A stretch of DNA of 64,000 nucleotides, taken from Perilla frutescens (lineage: Eukaryota; Streptophyta; Magnoliopsida; Lamiales; Lamiaceae). The DNA is taken from the NCBI GenBank assembly GCA_026008535.1, contig BRKX01000004.1, positions 41,110,501 through 41,174,500 on the forward strand, in the 5' to 3' direction. Position numbers and translations under genes: made by a program. Shown piece by piece: positions 43,594-56,072 of this stretch. Below the pieces are notes generated by a model that ran no database searches, was not told the DNA's origin, and saw nothing but the letters and a program-made list of their open reading frames with translations. Numbering within the stretch: position 1 is the stretch's first letter; every line of letters begins with the position of its first letter.

Positions 43594-45934
43594 TATAGCG
43601 CCCTAAACTACTCCATTTGGCCACGTCACTTAACATACAATTTACTTACTTAATTTTATGCACTTATATTAAAATGAGCGGAAGCTTAGGTCAAAAGCAT
43701 ATTATGGTATGACATCATAAATCCCATATAAATTTTTCACAATTATAACATGCAACCTACCGAAATCTACCCTATCACACAACAAAGTGTTTAACGAAAA
43801 CATAGAGTAAACCCATCCACAACATAGCATTTAATGGAAGCATTGCATAAGCCCATTCATATCAAACATATAATCATCTAACCTATCGGGCTCATAGGTT
43901 TGACACAACCCGCCCGTCTAGCACCCTAAATTAACATACATAATATAGGGTTCAACAATAACATACTTCACACATAGAAGGCTCCAAAGTCGAACGACCT
44001 GGCTTTAAAATGTTTTTGCATAATATCAAATTATATACATCATGACTACAAAATAGGGCTAGTCCCATCCCCAATAATCATCGATCATAAATAAAAGAGA
44101 GTGATCAATGAAATAATATGTAAGTAAATCAAAAGAAGAGCATGCAAAAATAAACACAAGCTTGTGGGGTTCTCTTGTGTTCACAACGCTCCTACTCGAG
44201 CCTCTACTCCTTAACCTGAAATTCATTAAATAAATGGGGTGAGTATTTAACAACATACTCAGTGGGGAACACTGTAAACAGTTATAGTCAATTGCACAAG
44301 TGAAAATATAACATATGTATACTTCTTTTCTTTGTGGAGGCTAGCCTCAACCCTGTAGGACCCAAACATCATGATGCCCCCGTTAATGAACGTCTTTATC
44401 TCTGTAGAGATGCCCACAGGCTTATTATCCCAGGGAGGACATTAACGAGTGTATTATCGATCCCAAAGGACCTCTTTATTGACCCCGAAGGATCTTTTTA
44501 TCGACCCCGAAGGATCTCTTTCATTTCACTGGTCCGAAGACCCTTCATACTTATACAATCAAAGCACAACAATAACTATAACTTTACACGTGTTCACAGT
44601 TTAGAGTTACCCCACCTTATGAGACGCTTTCAAATCTTTTCAACCTTTGAAATACTTCCTCGCCATGCACAAGTCATCCATCTCGAGCCCCAATACGTCG
44701 CCTAGTACCTTTAGATCCTTTTTTTCATTATAGATATCAAGTTATTCAACTAAATCATAATTTGACCGAACACATGCTATACTTTCCTTAAGGTTTACAT
44801 ACATATCCACATACACAACCATGGATATACAAGCTCATACTATGATTTAGGACTCAAAATACATATTAAAACTCTTTGAAACATTTAATCAAACACATTA
44901 CGTGCACTCATTTAAACCACATGATCATAACTCAATTTAAATCCTTTAATCCCAATATTTCAAATACAAACACCTTTATCCTAGGGCTTTAGCATATATG
45001 AAAATCAACTTCATTCAACCATCACAACACCTCCAACCAAACACCAACATATTAAGGGGAATTTAGGGCAAAATTCCAAACCCTAGCAACAATAAACCAT
45101 AGGAATTCGATATAACTTCACATATAGCTTCAAGGAGGTAAATAAACTATATGTTCAAGAGATCTAGGCAAGAGGATCAATAAAATCAGAAACCCTAATT
45201 TTTGGTTATGAACTCTATATTCAAATCAACAAGAATGGTGCTTAATCATTAAAAAGGTAGTGGTATTAGATTTACTTAGATGATGGATGATGATGGTAGA
45301 ATTCCCTCCCAAAAGTTGAAGAATTTCTTGAGAGAGAGATGGAAGAAAAATTGCCCAAAAGGAAAGAGAAATGAAGAGGAATGAAATAAGAGTGATATTT
45401 AAAGATAGAAATCCGGAAAGAAAAACGCGTCCCAAATGGCGCGACCGCGCACCAGGGCTCTCGACCAACTGCACCCCGCGCCCGCACGCGCGCCTCGCCC
45501 TCCCCGCGGGCACACAACATCCCGAGGGCGTGCGGCGCCCCGCGACCGCACATCGTGCTCATTTCAACCCCTGAACCAAAATTGACTCCCGGACATTTCC
45601 AACTCCATTTAACTTTAAATTTTTCAAAGCATTTTTAATACACACCGAAAAAGCGTTATGGTGTTCAAGATATGTCAAACATAAAATTAAATATAATCAC
45701 ACTCATTCATTATTAGATAACTCGACAATTTTAAATATTAAAATGTTAATATGTATTATACATTCAGTATAACATCTCTGTGTGCTATGACGTATCGGCT
45801 CGAGTGGAACAACCTGCATAAAACAACGGCATAATACAAACATACTCACATGATTAATATCCAAACAATATTAATTCAAAATTATTTACTAAAATTATAA
45901 TTTATAATTTAGTAAAAAGGGTCAGGGTATCACA
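43594..45934 (-). repeat. Element H right LTR
   Basis: The 2341-bp LTR starts tatagcgccct (TG mutated to TA) and ends ggtatcaca. It lacks the (AAT)n run. It is followed by atctccccaag (45935-45945), the first bases of the polypurine tract that normally lies inside the element next to the other LTR. Frames in 45226-45574 are from a CG-rich patch and are not genes. Confidence 0.87.
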
Positions 45935-46116
45935 ATCTCCCCAAGAAAAAGCCTAAAACCAGCTCAAAACAGGACAACCCTAGACGATCTGCGACCTCGC
46001 TTGCGACCCAGTCACTCACGGCTCGAGTCGTAGGTCCACATGTATCCAACATAGCATAATATCTACGAGCCCTACTGATACCTGCGACCGTACTCGTGGT
46101 TTTCTTCTTTGGACCC

Positions 46117-47691
46117 TGACGCGCGGTCATTTCACACTCAAAATAATATTTGTAACTCCTGTGCCGACAAAGAACATAGCTAGCTTATGACTACAGGCCG
46201 ATCCCATAGAGAGCTGATGTGATTCCACCTTCGGGTCACCAATCAATAAAAGGGGTTGGTTTTGTTGTCACTTTACTAAAATATAAATCTGCAAAAGAAA
46301 ACTAAAGAGAATATCAAATAATAAAAGTTCGAGTATCTGAACTAGAATCTGGTTTAAGTTTAATTCACTCGATCATGAACACACCGAATTTCCTGCATTA
46401 CTAAGTCACCTAGTTAAGGAGATCAGATTCCTTGTTACGTGTCCTCATTCATCCTTTATGTATAGGTTTAAAAGTGATTCCTCGTCGATTAAACCCCTAA
46501 CCTATCACCCACCTGCCAATTTCCCAAAGAGATGTAAATGAATAGGCAGCAGTGTACCCTAGACAACCCAAGTTTGTTGTGTTTACTAGTTCCTCGTGTG
46601 CCCACAACAATCCACCGATTTCTTAATTACTATATGAATCAACATATAGTCATGATTTGCCAATTCAATTAATATTGATGTGTCCTCTATGTCTAAAGAG
46701 TGATCAGCCACATTAGGTATTTTAAAAACACACTCACATAGAACAAGACCAAAAATCGGCAAAAACATTTCATGCAGTAATATACCCACACGGCCTCACG
46801 AGTCCAGATTTAACTTAAACCATTTTCTATCACTCAAATACCGAAAATGAAAATTTAGCCACTCATGCAAGATAGAAATAAGCTTGTAGAAATTAAAAAC
46901 ATAATTTAAAGGAAAAACTTACTGAATTAAATTAATAAAAGGCTCAACACCAATGTTGAGCATCAAAACAGCTCCTACGTCCCAAGGGCATAAGGCCTCT
47001 TGGATTGTTCTTACTACCTTGACAACTTCAAAAATAAAACAGGAAATTAAAGTTGCAGAAAATGAAATATTGTACCAGTATGTCGAACTCCTCTTTTCAG
47101 AAAATGGAACTAGTTTAAATACATACAATCCGAAAATTCAAATTCCCCCATAGGTGGGGGTCTTTAACTGATTTCCGGAACTGGCGTGCCCTCTCTACCG
47201 AATTGGATAACCTTTATCAGAGGGCTGTTGGTTATATCCCGAGATTTTTGGGATTACTTCTTATCTTCTTAGCTCTATGCCTTCCAACAGTCCAACCTTG
47301 CACAACCTCTTTTTGGATTGATCTCCATCTTTTACGCCTCCTTGACTTCAACTGCATCCTGAAAAATCCGCATGTGCTCATTCCAAACCTCTGGTCAAAT
47401 CTGCATGAGCAAAGTGGGCACGACATCATCTAGTCAGCTTCATCCATCTCTGATATGCCCATTCTACTTTCCGAATATTGGATGAATGCTGAAAAAGTTC
47501 CCATGTGCCTCTAGGTGTTTTTAATGGCCTTGAATTATGCTTGAAATGCTAGGCAAAATGCCTCTTTTGCCAGATTCGACCTGTAAAGTGCCCTTGACCA
47601 ATTCCGTGGTTCTTTTCGACTCAAAATGACTCAAAAGGACATTTATAGTGAATAAAATGCCCATAAAAACATGAAATAAATAATCTTATCA
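46117..47691 (-). repeat. Element F 3' LTR
   Basis: The 1575-bp LTR starts tgacgcgcgg and ends cttatca. It is related to the solo LTR at 26089, most visibly at the start and around the gatcatg-acac block near 46373. Short ORFs within (46586-47433) have no support. Confidence 0.82.
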
Positions 47692-47706
47692 CACCCACAC
47701 ACTTTA
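47692..47706 (-). promoter_or_regulatory. Element F polypurine tract
   Basis: The plus strand cacccacacacttta lies directly next to the LTR and reads TAAAGTGTGTGGGTG in the sense direction. Confidence 0.65.
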
Positions 47707-48925
47707 GACATGATTGTCCTTAAGTATGGGATGCAATGCATCCCCAAAAAAACAAACCAAATGAAAAAAAAAACAGACACAAAACACAAGCATGGAACTG
47801 TAAATTAGCGTGGGCACATCAACTCCAATAATTCAAAATAATTGCAAAGTTTCAGCACACCAAAAATAGGTAAAAAATGAGTAAAGCATAGTAATCTTCA
47901 CAATCTCTCTTCGCTCAGTGTTTAGGCTTAGTGTATACACTCAGTTCATGCATTCTGCACATATTCATCCCATAAGTTTGCTAATGTTCTGCTTTCAAGT
48001 TTAAGGAAACATTGAAGCATAAGTATCAATAGGGTTTTTGGTCTGAAATGGGCATTTCATATAAGAAGAATTTATTAACTATACAATCTCTCCTTCTTTT
48101 TCCTAATCAACTACCCTATTATGCCCTGTTCAGATAATAAATATTTCTTTGATACGGGCATTTTGAACACTTAAGACCAGTGGGAATTTATTCTCTTTTT
48201 TTTCTTTTATCATTTTTTCTTTCTTTTTATTTATTTTCTATTTTATTTCCCCTATCTTTTTCTAGCCTTTTTTCTTTTTATATATCCCCCAACAACTATG
48301 CTCTCCTCCTTTTTTTATTTTCAGGCTCCTGTAATGCCCTGGCTATATACTATTCTCCCAAACAAAAAACTTGCCAGGGCATTTCATAGGCTCAAAAGGG
48401 CTGCAAAGCTGTGTTGTTTGGTGGGTTAATTTTTATATCAAGGTGGCTCAGCAAAAGATGGCCTAAATCATCTACAAATGCATCAACAATTCCAAGATCT
48501 TTAAGCAGAACACAAGCAAGTTCTAGAACTCCTAAGTACATAATGTTCACACACATGAAGAAAAGAGAGCTGTGAAAAGGGACATACATCTATAAGCTCA
48601 AAACTTCCCAAGGTATGCTAAACTCGTTCGTCATCCCTATCTTACTGTGGGCATGCTGATTTTTGAAAAAATAAATAAATTGAATGTATCAAAGGCAATG
48701 GCCACACAAACTCACAGAAAGCATGCTTGACACAGACACTAACCACCAACATACTTTGCACAGTGCAAAGTGTTTAAATAGACTAAAAAAGAAAGAATAA
48801 CAACAAACTGAAATGCCCTCCACCCACACACTTTGCATGAGGCAAAGTGGGTGAAACAGAGGTGACACAAAAATGAAAACAATAATAAAAACAAAAACCT
48901 AATCTAACGAAAAGAACATAACCAA
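47707..48925 (-). other. Element F 3' noncoding region with second polypurine-like tract
   Basis: About 1.2 kb without a gene. It has a T-rich block (48190-48330) and stretches like those of element C (agatggcct near 48458; gcaagttctag near 48513; taagctcaaaac near 48592). A second cacccacacacttt copy sits at 48823-48836, just before the env-like ORF ends. Small frames in this stretch translate the T-rich block or are shadows. Confidence 0.7.
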
Positions 48926-50805
48926 GTTACTCGGTTATGGGCGTTGGGTGTGAGAACCCAACGTGTCTGAAGTATGCCTTCAGGGCTATTTTCATACATG
49001 TCAGCTTTTCATTTGTTTGGAATTGGGCATTCTCTATCATCTCAAACTTCCTTAGCATCACTGCAACTGGGCTCTCCTCTTGATGTGCCCTTCCTGATGG
49101 TGGTCTCCTGGATGTACCTGCAAAAGTAAGAAGTAGGCATGAGGAGTCTGCTCTCGACACAGTGAAGATGGGTTTCCCCTCTTCATCATCTACTACATCC
49201 TACATTCTTTTTAAACAAAGAATATCAAAATATTCAATAGACATAGGGGTTAGGTTAGTCGTGCTCAAATCGAGCAACTTAGCCTTTGCAGCAATTTGGG
49301 TGATCAGTTGGGCACATGAAATGTGATGCCTAGGGTGTGTCTTAATTTTCCTAAAGTGCGCGATAGCCACATCGCCAAAATTGATTTTTATTTTCTTAAC
49401 CATGCAGCAGAGAATGAAAAATTCTTGATTTGTGATAGAATTAGAACTATCATTTCTCCCAAAGAAACTATATGCCAACATTGTATGACAAAACCACCGA
49501 GCATCATTGTTCAAACAGTACCCTTTTGTGGCTCCACTATGATAAGTGGAGCCATCCCCCATGTTTGCCTACTTCGTGTCAACTCCCTCTGCGGAGTCGG
49601 GCACAACAGTAACTACATTCACATACTTATCCTCCTAGAGGTCTAAGTATGATACAATGCCCAGGCTTATATTCAGTTCATCAGTCAACAACGGAAATGA
49701 TTTTCCTAAAATTTTAAAACTCATTACCCTAGTTGAAGTAGCAGGTTTGTTAACATCTTTAATTTTCAGAGATTGCATAAATTCTTAGGCAAGAGAAAAG
49801 ATTATCACACATTCTATATCAACAAAGAACCCCAACCTATATCAGCGAAAAGGTCATATACCTCATACTCTATACTTAGAGTAGCTAGAGACTCACGGTG
49901 GACATCTTTGGAGTGTATACTGTCCCTGATCGGAGGTGGGCCACTTCCTGGCTTTCCTGATGTGGGGCTCCTCACCCCTCTGTTTTTTTTCGGCTCAAGT
50001 TTCAGTTTGCCCTCTTCAGCCTTCTTCTTTCTCGTAGAGGGCTCTCCAGCCAATTTTTCACCAGCCTTTATGGCCACGACCTTGCCTACCCTTTGCTTGG
50101 ATGGTGAATTCTCCGAGGGCTCATCCACAAGCATGCGATCCTGAGATGGCTCACTCTGCTCTGACTGCTGCTCTGTTTCTTCTTCTATCTCTCTTTTCTG
50201 AGATTCATTTGGTTGCACAGGTTTTTTCGGAGCGGGCTCTTCAACGATCCTCTTCCCTTTCAACTTCTCCAGTGTCTTCTTCTTGATTTCTATAGGTTGG
50301 GCCTCCTTAGGCTAGGTCTCTTTTGTGCAGAGGTCCTCCAGCTCCTCCAAGTAATCATCGAGCACCTCATCGTGCTCGTCTTCTTCATCTTCTTCTACTT
50401 CTTCTACAGTTTCTTCAGATGGCTCGGGTGTCGGAACCCTAGCCACTTTCTTTCCTTTCTTTGCAGTCACCTTCTTAGCCTCTTTCATGGGCTCTTCACC
50501 CACTTTCTCTTCCTGCTTGGCCTCCGTGATAGTTTCTCCCTGCGGCTTCTCTTCTTGTGATGGTGTAGCGAAACTCATCTCTAGTGCAGAGTCTTTCTCA
50601 GGTGCTGGCTCTTTTTCTGGTAGTGACTTCTCTGCAACCTTGCTTGTTACCTCTACCTCAGCCTCAGTCTTTTCCTTAAGCTTTACAGCCTTCTTCTTCA
50701 GACCCTTGCTCGGAATAGGCTCTTTAGTGACGGTGGGAGTTATGAACTCTAGACGGGCCTTTGTACTGGCCTTAGGGTGGTCTTTTTAGCTCTTGTGTTT
50801 ACCAT
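48926..50805 (-). pseudogene. Element F env-like ORF (Athila third ORF)
   Basis: ATG at 50805 starts MVNTRAKKTTLRP. A stop soon after and another near 50312 break it. The first half is very rich in Lys and Glu (50578-49814) with patches of acidic residues. The second half (49562-49200) has a folded, Cys-containing stretch like the plant transposon-protein domain found after pol in Athila elements. Its function in Athila is unproven, and no clear signal or membrane segment is seen here. It ends near 48926. Confidence 0.65.
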
Positions 50806-51229
50806 TGTTGTTGTTTAAGTGAGAGTGAGAGCTGTGTTTGATGGAGAGTTTGGGAAGGGAAGTTCAGAATTTTCAGAAAAAATTGAAGAGATTGAAAGTG
50901 ATGTTTTAGATTTAGTAAGGTTTGTTTTAAACATAGTGTTACTATAGCCTTGATATGACCGCAACTCTTCAAATTCTAAGGTTTTAAACGATCAGTGTGC
51001 CCATACCAAATGATAAGAATTATCCCCTAAAAAATTGAAACAGATTTATCTATTCAGAGTGTCCTTCTCCAGAATCTCTACTTTCAAGGGATTTTCTTAT
51101 CTCTCACTCTCTCTCTCTCCTTATCTTAACCCACAAATCACATCTTATCCAAAACAAGCGTAAAATTGCTCATAAACTAGTTAAATTAACTGGAAACATT
51201 ATTTAAATAAATTAAAACAAATAAAACTT

Positions 51230-51260
51230 GAGTGGCCTCCTAATAGCGTCCTCTTTACTG
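51230..51260 (-). other. Conserved post-pol motif (F copy)
   Basis: In the sense direction it reads GACGCTATTAGGAGGCCACT within a short block. It lies after integrase and ahead of the env-like ORF and corresponds to element C's motif at 9823-9856. The stretch 50806-51229 between it and the env-like start is noncoding. Confidence 0.5.
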
Positions 51261-51261
51261 T

Positions 51262-52789
51262 TGTGGGCACAAAATCATTTTTCTTAAGTGTAAATGGGCT
51301 CCACGAGCCAGACCACTCTGACATCTAGATCTGAATGCCCCAAGTAGGGTTTCAAATGATGGTCATTAACCTTGAAACGCCCTCTAGTCTCGGAATTTTC
51401 AGCTTAACTACCCCATTCGGGCATTCCGCATATACTTCAAACGGACCAACCCATTTGGTCTTCAGATTCTCTCCTATGAGCTTAAACCTTGAATGGTATA
51501 AAAGAATTTGCTGCCCTGGAAAGAATCTCTTCCTTCTAATCACTTGATCATGAAGCTTTTTGATTTTTTCTTTGTGAAGAAAATCATTATCATAGGCCTC
51601 CATTTTCATTTCTTTCAGCTCTTGAATTTAAAATTTTCTGAAATGCTCGGCTGCATCCTTGTCCATGTTCAGCTTCTGAAGTACCCATCGTGCCTTGTGT
51701 TCCAACTCTACTGGCAGATGGCAATATTTTCCAAACAACATCCTGTATGGGGACATCCTAATTGGAGTCTTGAAAGCAGTACGGTATGCCCATAGGGCAT
51801 CATCCAAATGAGTACTCCAATCCTTCCAACTTGGATTCACTACCTTTTGAATAATAGCTTTAATTTCTCGATTTGAGACCTCAGCTTGGCCATTCCCCTA
51901 TGGGTGATAGGTTGTTGTGACTCTATGGTTTACCCTATATTTCTTTAGTAATTTCTCTAGCGTTTGGTTGCCAAAATGGGTCCCTTAATCATTGATGACG
52001 GATCTCGACACACCAAACCGACTGACAATATAGGACTTAAAAAATGCAACAACTACTCTTACATCATTTGTAGAAGTAGCTTTAGCCTCTACCCATTTGG
52101 ACATGTACTCTACTTCCAGGATAATGTAGTGATTTCTCTTAGTGTTTGCAAGGGGACTCATGAAATCCATTTCCCAAACATCGAAAATCTCTACTGGCAT
52201 GATAGGTGTCATGGGCATTTCATTTCTTCTTCTGATGTTTCCAACTCTCTGGCATTGATCACACCTTCTGAAAATGTTATGGCCATCCTCAAAAATTATG
52301 GGCCAAAAGAACCCATAGTCCAGAACTCTTCTTGCTATTCGGTTTGGTTCGAAATGCCCTCCACAAGCATAATTGTGAGAATGCTTCAAAATTTCCTCGA
52401 TTTCATTATCGGGGATATGTCTTCTTATAATCTGATCATCACACATTCTCCATAGAATATGGTTATCCCGTGCATAGAACTTGCTTTCATGCCTCAATTT
52501 ATTCTTTTGGTACCTCGAGTACCCAATCGACATTTCTCTAGGCATAAAAAATTTAACCACATCTGCATACCAAGGCTCTCGTGTGTCCCTTACTAAGTAC
52601 AAATGCTCATCAAGAAAATGATCTGTAATGGGAATTTCATCCCCATTTTCATTTAGCACCCGTCTCACATGGTCAGCTACTAAGTTCTGTACCCCACTCT
52701 TATTCTTTATCTCAGCATCAAACTCCTACAAGAGCAGGATCCACCTTATTAGTCTCGGCTTCATCTCCTTCTTAGCCATCAAGTTCTTC
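51262..52789 (-). pseudogene. Element F integrase and end of RNase H
   Basis: The minus frame begins after the insertion point with RLIRWILLLQEFDAEIKNKSGVQN, the end of RNase H. It continues into the integrase zinc domain (HSHNYACGGH...CDQCQRV), then MDFMSPLAN (first catalytic Asp), VSRSVIND (second) and GNGQAEVSNREIK (Glu). The C-terminal FPGQQILLYHSRFKL and KWVGPFEVYAECPNGVVKL segments are typical of Athila integrase. Stops occur after IND (51985) and at about 51900, 51625 and 51325. All catalytic residues survive, so it decayed by nonsense mutation. No chromodomain is present. Confidence 0.87.
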
Positions 52790-54530
52790 TGTAACAGCCC
52801 GGTCCCGAGATAGGGATTAACGAATGGGGACGGGGTGTTATTAAGGGATTTAATGAGTAAATTCAAAAGATTAACGAAGAAGTTTAAGAATAAAGATATG
52901 CTTTGAAGATAGTTGATGATACTCGGGTTTACTTGATTAAGAAGGACACATGCTTTAGCGGAATAAAATGGCAAACTAATCAGATACCAACAAGCATAGG
53001 CTCTTTTATAGGTGAAAGGAAATCATACTCGGAAAGCAGAAAGAAACTTAATATGCATCTTATATATATATATATATATATGTAATCATCTGGGAATATT
53101 CTTAGAATCTTGAATAATCATAATAGAATCTTGAATGGAATTTAGAAAGAGTTAATCAGAGTAGCAGAACACATAATGGGATTTCAAAGAAACTTATATA
53201 ATAGCAAAACAATCTTGGCAGCTAACCCACATCCACAGCCACCATCATCCTCGGCATCTCAACCTGAAAACATTTGAAAAAGAGGGCGTGAGCACTAATG
53301 TACTCAGTGGGTTTTAATGAAAGCTTCTTTAATAACTTGAGAAATATCCAACAATGAACTGGCGGTATATGGAGAGCAAAACGCAAAAGCCCTCTCCATA
53401 TCCGCAAAACCTTTTCTTTACTTTTGGGCCCAACCTTGGCTCAAACCTGATGTCAATTGTACCCTTAGGCATGCCATGGGATAGAAGAGGGGTTACCTCA
53501 AATATCCAAACGAGTTTGCGAGGGAATTAACCCAACACTGACTCCCTCTAAAATTTGTGAGCTCAATTTTTGCTTAAGCGAAATGCTAAGTCCCTTTCTT
53601 CCTTCATCTTGCTAGCAAAACCAATCTTAGAGCAACGTCTAAGGGCTAGTCCTTTAATAAAGCATAATCCTTAATTCTTAACTTACGAGCCTTAACACAA
53701 TATAAACATTCAATACATGGAGATGAACGTAAATGAATACGAATTTCAACTAAAAACTATTCTAAACATCACATGCTAAGAATAACAATACTTTAATATT
53801 TCTAGCATTTCTGAACATGCTTAAGAGCTTAATTAGAACATAATATCTTTCTTTCCTTCCTTCCTTGTACAGAGATCGATCAGGCAGAGCAAAAATGCTT
53901 TATTGGATATTTCATTTACCCTATATGCTTCTAGAGCTTATTAGCTCAAACTTTAGATGAGTATAGATTTACCTATCTTGATTACTTGACAGAAGATGAA
54001 GCAACGAGTTGATGATCCTTCTCCGAATTCCTACGAGGCTCACTTCCTCCTACAAAAGTCGAATCATTGACTTAGCGACCTTCTTCGAAGAAGTTAACTA
54101 TCTAAAGCGAGAAATAATGACATTTTACTCGGAGACTAAAATCTAAGACTTATTTACAGATTGCTCGACTTTACAACTTTATAATTTTCGAAAAGAATTT
54201 ATTTAAAGAACATCTCAACTTGATTTCCCAATTTTTAAACAAAGAATAACTTAAATAGATTACTCGAAATAAATTGAGAATATCTTGATTGCTTCTCTAA
54301 AATTTAACTCGAAAATAACACGACTTGAAAAGCTTGGAAAAACTCGGGAAGAGGGTACAAAAATAGCCGAAAAGAAACGGCAGAAAAACAACACGGAGAA
54401 GGGGGGGCCGCCGCGGCATACATGGGCGCCGGCGGGCTCCCACCCGCTACGGGGCCACCTTGCCCCGGCGGGCCACTCGCCCCCGGCGGGCTGGGGTGCG
54501 GCCGAGGGGAGTGTGGCGCGGCCGAGGGGA
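52790..54530 (-). repeat. G-family partial LTR (left end)
   Basis: It starts tgtaacagcccggtcccgag, the exact complement of the B LTR end, and follows that LTR backwards up to the G-rich tract (54400-54530). There it jumps into gag-leader sequence at about 54531. An (AT)n run lies at 53063-53082. The ORFs at 52726-54674 are not genes. Confidence 0.87.
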
Positions 54531-56058
54531 CTTTCTAAAGAATCCTACATATTGGCGATGCTCGCTCGAATTTGCACGAATCAAAATGAAATACCTTTAT
54601 ATAAGGTCTTTAGATTACGCAGGATAGATCAAGCAAAGTGGGAAAATTACCTCATAAGAGGACTTTTGGCATAAATAAGAAAGAGGTTCTTGGTTACATC
54701 CAAAAATAGGGCTACCTTTTGGAGAATTACTGCTGCTATCAAAATCTAAAAGGTTGGTTAATACATTTTCAGAATAAGATCTGGATTAAAGCGGATAAAT
54801 GGACAACAGGTCCGCAAGGTGTTCTAAGAACAATACCTCCTTTGCCTAATTCTAAAGCTTAACTATATGCCGGGTCCCCTTCTTCCCCATCTTCATCAGT
54901 CTCTGGTACTTCGAACTTGAATTTTCTTAAGCTTCCTTTAGGGAACTGATGGGGCATTCACTGTCCCAGACTCTGAGGGGCAACTGGTTGATAAGCAGGG
55001 GCCTACTGGTGCATTCTGGAGGACAAAACTTAGTGTCTTGGACGATTAAGGGTCTTGCTTCTAAGCTTCCTTCAGGACACGGTGCTTGAAATTCAGGGGG
55101 ATTGTTCAGAGTCGCCCTTTGCAGTTCTGGTTCCATCACGGATGACGGATTTTGCTCGGCTAGGCATTCACGTGGCCATACTTTAACTCCCAAAGAGCCA
55201 TCAAGGCTGAAGAGAATTCTGTCAGGTTCCCGATTACAGCATGCGTCTCGAGATCACGGGTAATGGTGCTTTGCAGAATGCGATACATTGCTGGCCTCTC
55301 AGCGGCCAGTGCTTGCTCACACATGCGGATGCATGTTTCCAAGTCGGATACCTTTTTCTAGCGTTCCTCCAATGTCGTTCATTTCTTGAACGGGGCGGAA
55401 AAGAGGCACATTATTCCTAGCAAACGAACGACGCTTAACCATCTAGAAATATGAAGCTTAATCAGTTTAGATTATAAAAGGGAGACCTATGGTTCTCCTG
55501 AGATCATGCTATCGTTTAGATTCAAACTACTTATCTTGCATGCATAGATCCTTTTTGCAGTTGACTTTTACAAAAATTTTGGTGCCCAAGCCTTTGATCA
55601 TAAACTTTACCTTTTCCTTTAAAATAAAAATTCGAGAATGAATCAACTCTTTTCTTTTAAATCTAGAACTCTTCTTCGAAACTTTTATCTTTTGTTAAGA
55701 CATATGTTTAAAATAAGTTTTTAAACACTTTTCTTTGTGATCAAGAACTTCTTTCACAACCCTTTTTCCTTAGGAAATCATTTTACCCGAATACTTTTTA
55801 CTTGGAATTTCATTATCAAGGTTTTCCCCTTATCCATAAAAGAGGCATGCTTGCTCAAATCTCTACATTTTCGATAGTCAAAAATTATAAATTCAAAATC
55901 TAAAATCTCTATACTATCATACCTCGATTTTTGTTGAAGATACGAGGCTGATGGCCAGCTGTGGGTTGCTGCTGTAACTTATCACGAAGCAATTCATATG
56001 CACATAAACACTTAGCTTTAACTTAAATAAAGAGGCAGGTCTGCAGAGTTGCAAGCCT
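54531..56058 (-). pseudogene. G array: partial internal region with second ORF0 copy
   Basis: It begins where gag should start: ctttctaaagaatcctacat parallels 62703, just at the gag start codon (62702). It runs to the primer site. The ORF0 copy starts at 55443 (MVKRRSFARNNVPLF), has a frameshift near 55350 to 55375, and continues METCIRMCEQALAAERPAMY and ELQRATLNNPPEFQAP. It ends near 54870 in an acidic segment. The leader 55444-56058 is AT-rich and noncoding. The order is identical to 62703-64000. Confidence 0.75.
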
Positions 56059-56070
56059 ACTCTGATACCA
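56059..56070 (-). promoter_or_regulatory. G array primer binding site (tRNA-iMet)
   Basis: The plus strand actctgatacca is the reverse of TGGTATCAGAGT, one base from the tRNA-iMet complement, two bases from the LTR at 56073. Confidence 0.85.
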
Positions 56071-56072
56071 TC

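Larger units (their letters stand above)
36235..45934 (-). mobile_element. Element H: mosaic Ty3/gypsy chromovirus
   Basis: Minus-strand element with a left (3') LTR 36235-38735, polypurine tract, pol, gag and tRNA-iMet primer site, and a right (5') LTR 43594-45934. The right LTR resembles the detached fragment at 34544 more than it resembles its own left partner, so the two ends come from different copies. Domain order and the chromodomain tail (EEATWEKEVDI) fit the Tekay/Del type. The Asp-to-Asn change in protease, the Asp-to-Gly change in RT and several stops make it inactive. Confidence 0.88.
31924..46116. mobile_element. C-family LTR (C'), diverged and heavily interrupted
   Basis: It starts tgttcggtaa and follows element C's LTR with many changes across four segments: 31924-32310, 32575-32987, 34417-34543 and about 45945-46116. 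The insertions between them are a Stowaway MITE, a copia-like solo LTR and the H complex; element F begins at 46117 inside it. Whether it is a solo LTR or part of a larger element cannot be seen. The last segment (agcctaaaacc onward) is matched to element C's LTR near 7685-7860 with lower certainty at its end. Confidence 0.72.
46117..52789 (-). mobile_element. Element F: Athila-type retrotransposon, 3' part
   Basis: Minus-strand element with a left (3') LTR 46117-47691, polypurine tract, 3' noncoding region, env-like ORF (48926-50805), post-pol motif and the integrase end of pol. It is interrupted at 52790 by element G, so RT, protease, gag and the 5' LTR are not in the window. The env-like ORF after pol and the integrase wording place it in the Athila group. 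It shares its 3' layout with element C. Confidence 0.88.

Noticed and set aside
45417..45574. CG-rich patch as a possible gene 5' end or CpG island
   Set aside because: It is in element H's right LTR, and the left LTR has a diverged equivalent near 38090-38260.
49814..50578. Charged ORFs as a host nuclear protein
   Set aside because: Position between polypurine tract and integrase, and the MVNTRAKK start upstream, fit the env-like ORF of an Athila element.
51964..52455. 163-codon plus-strand ORF
   Set aside because: It is antisense to element F's integrase and has no recognisable motif.
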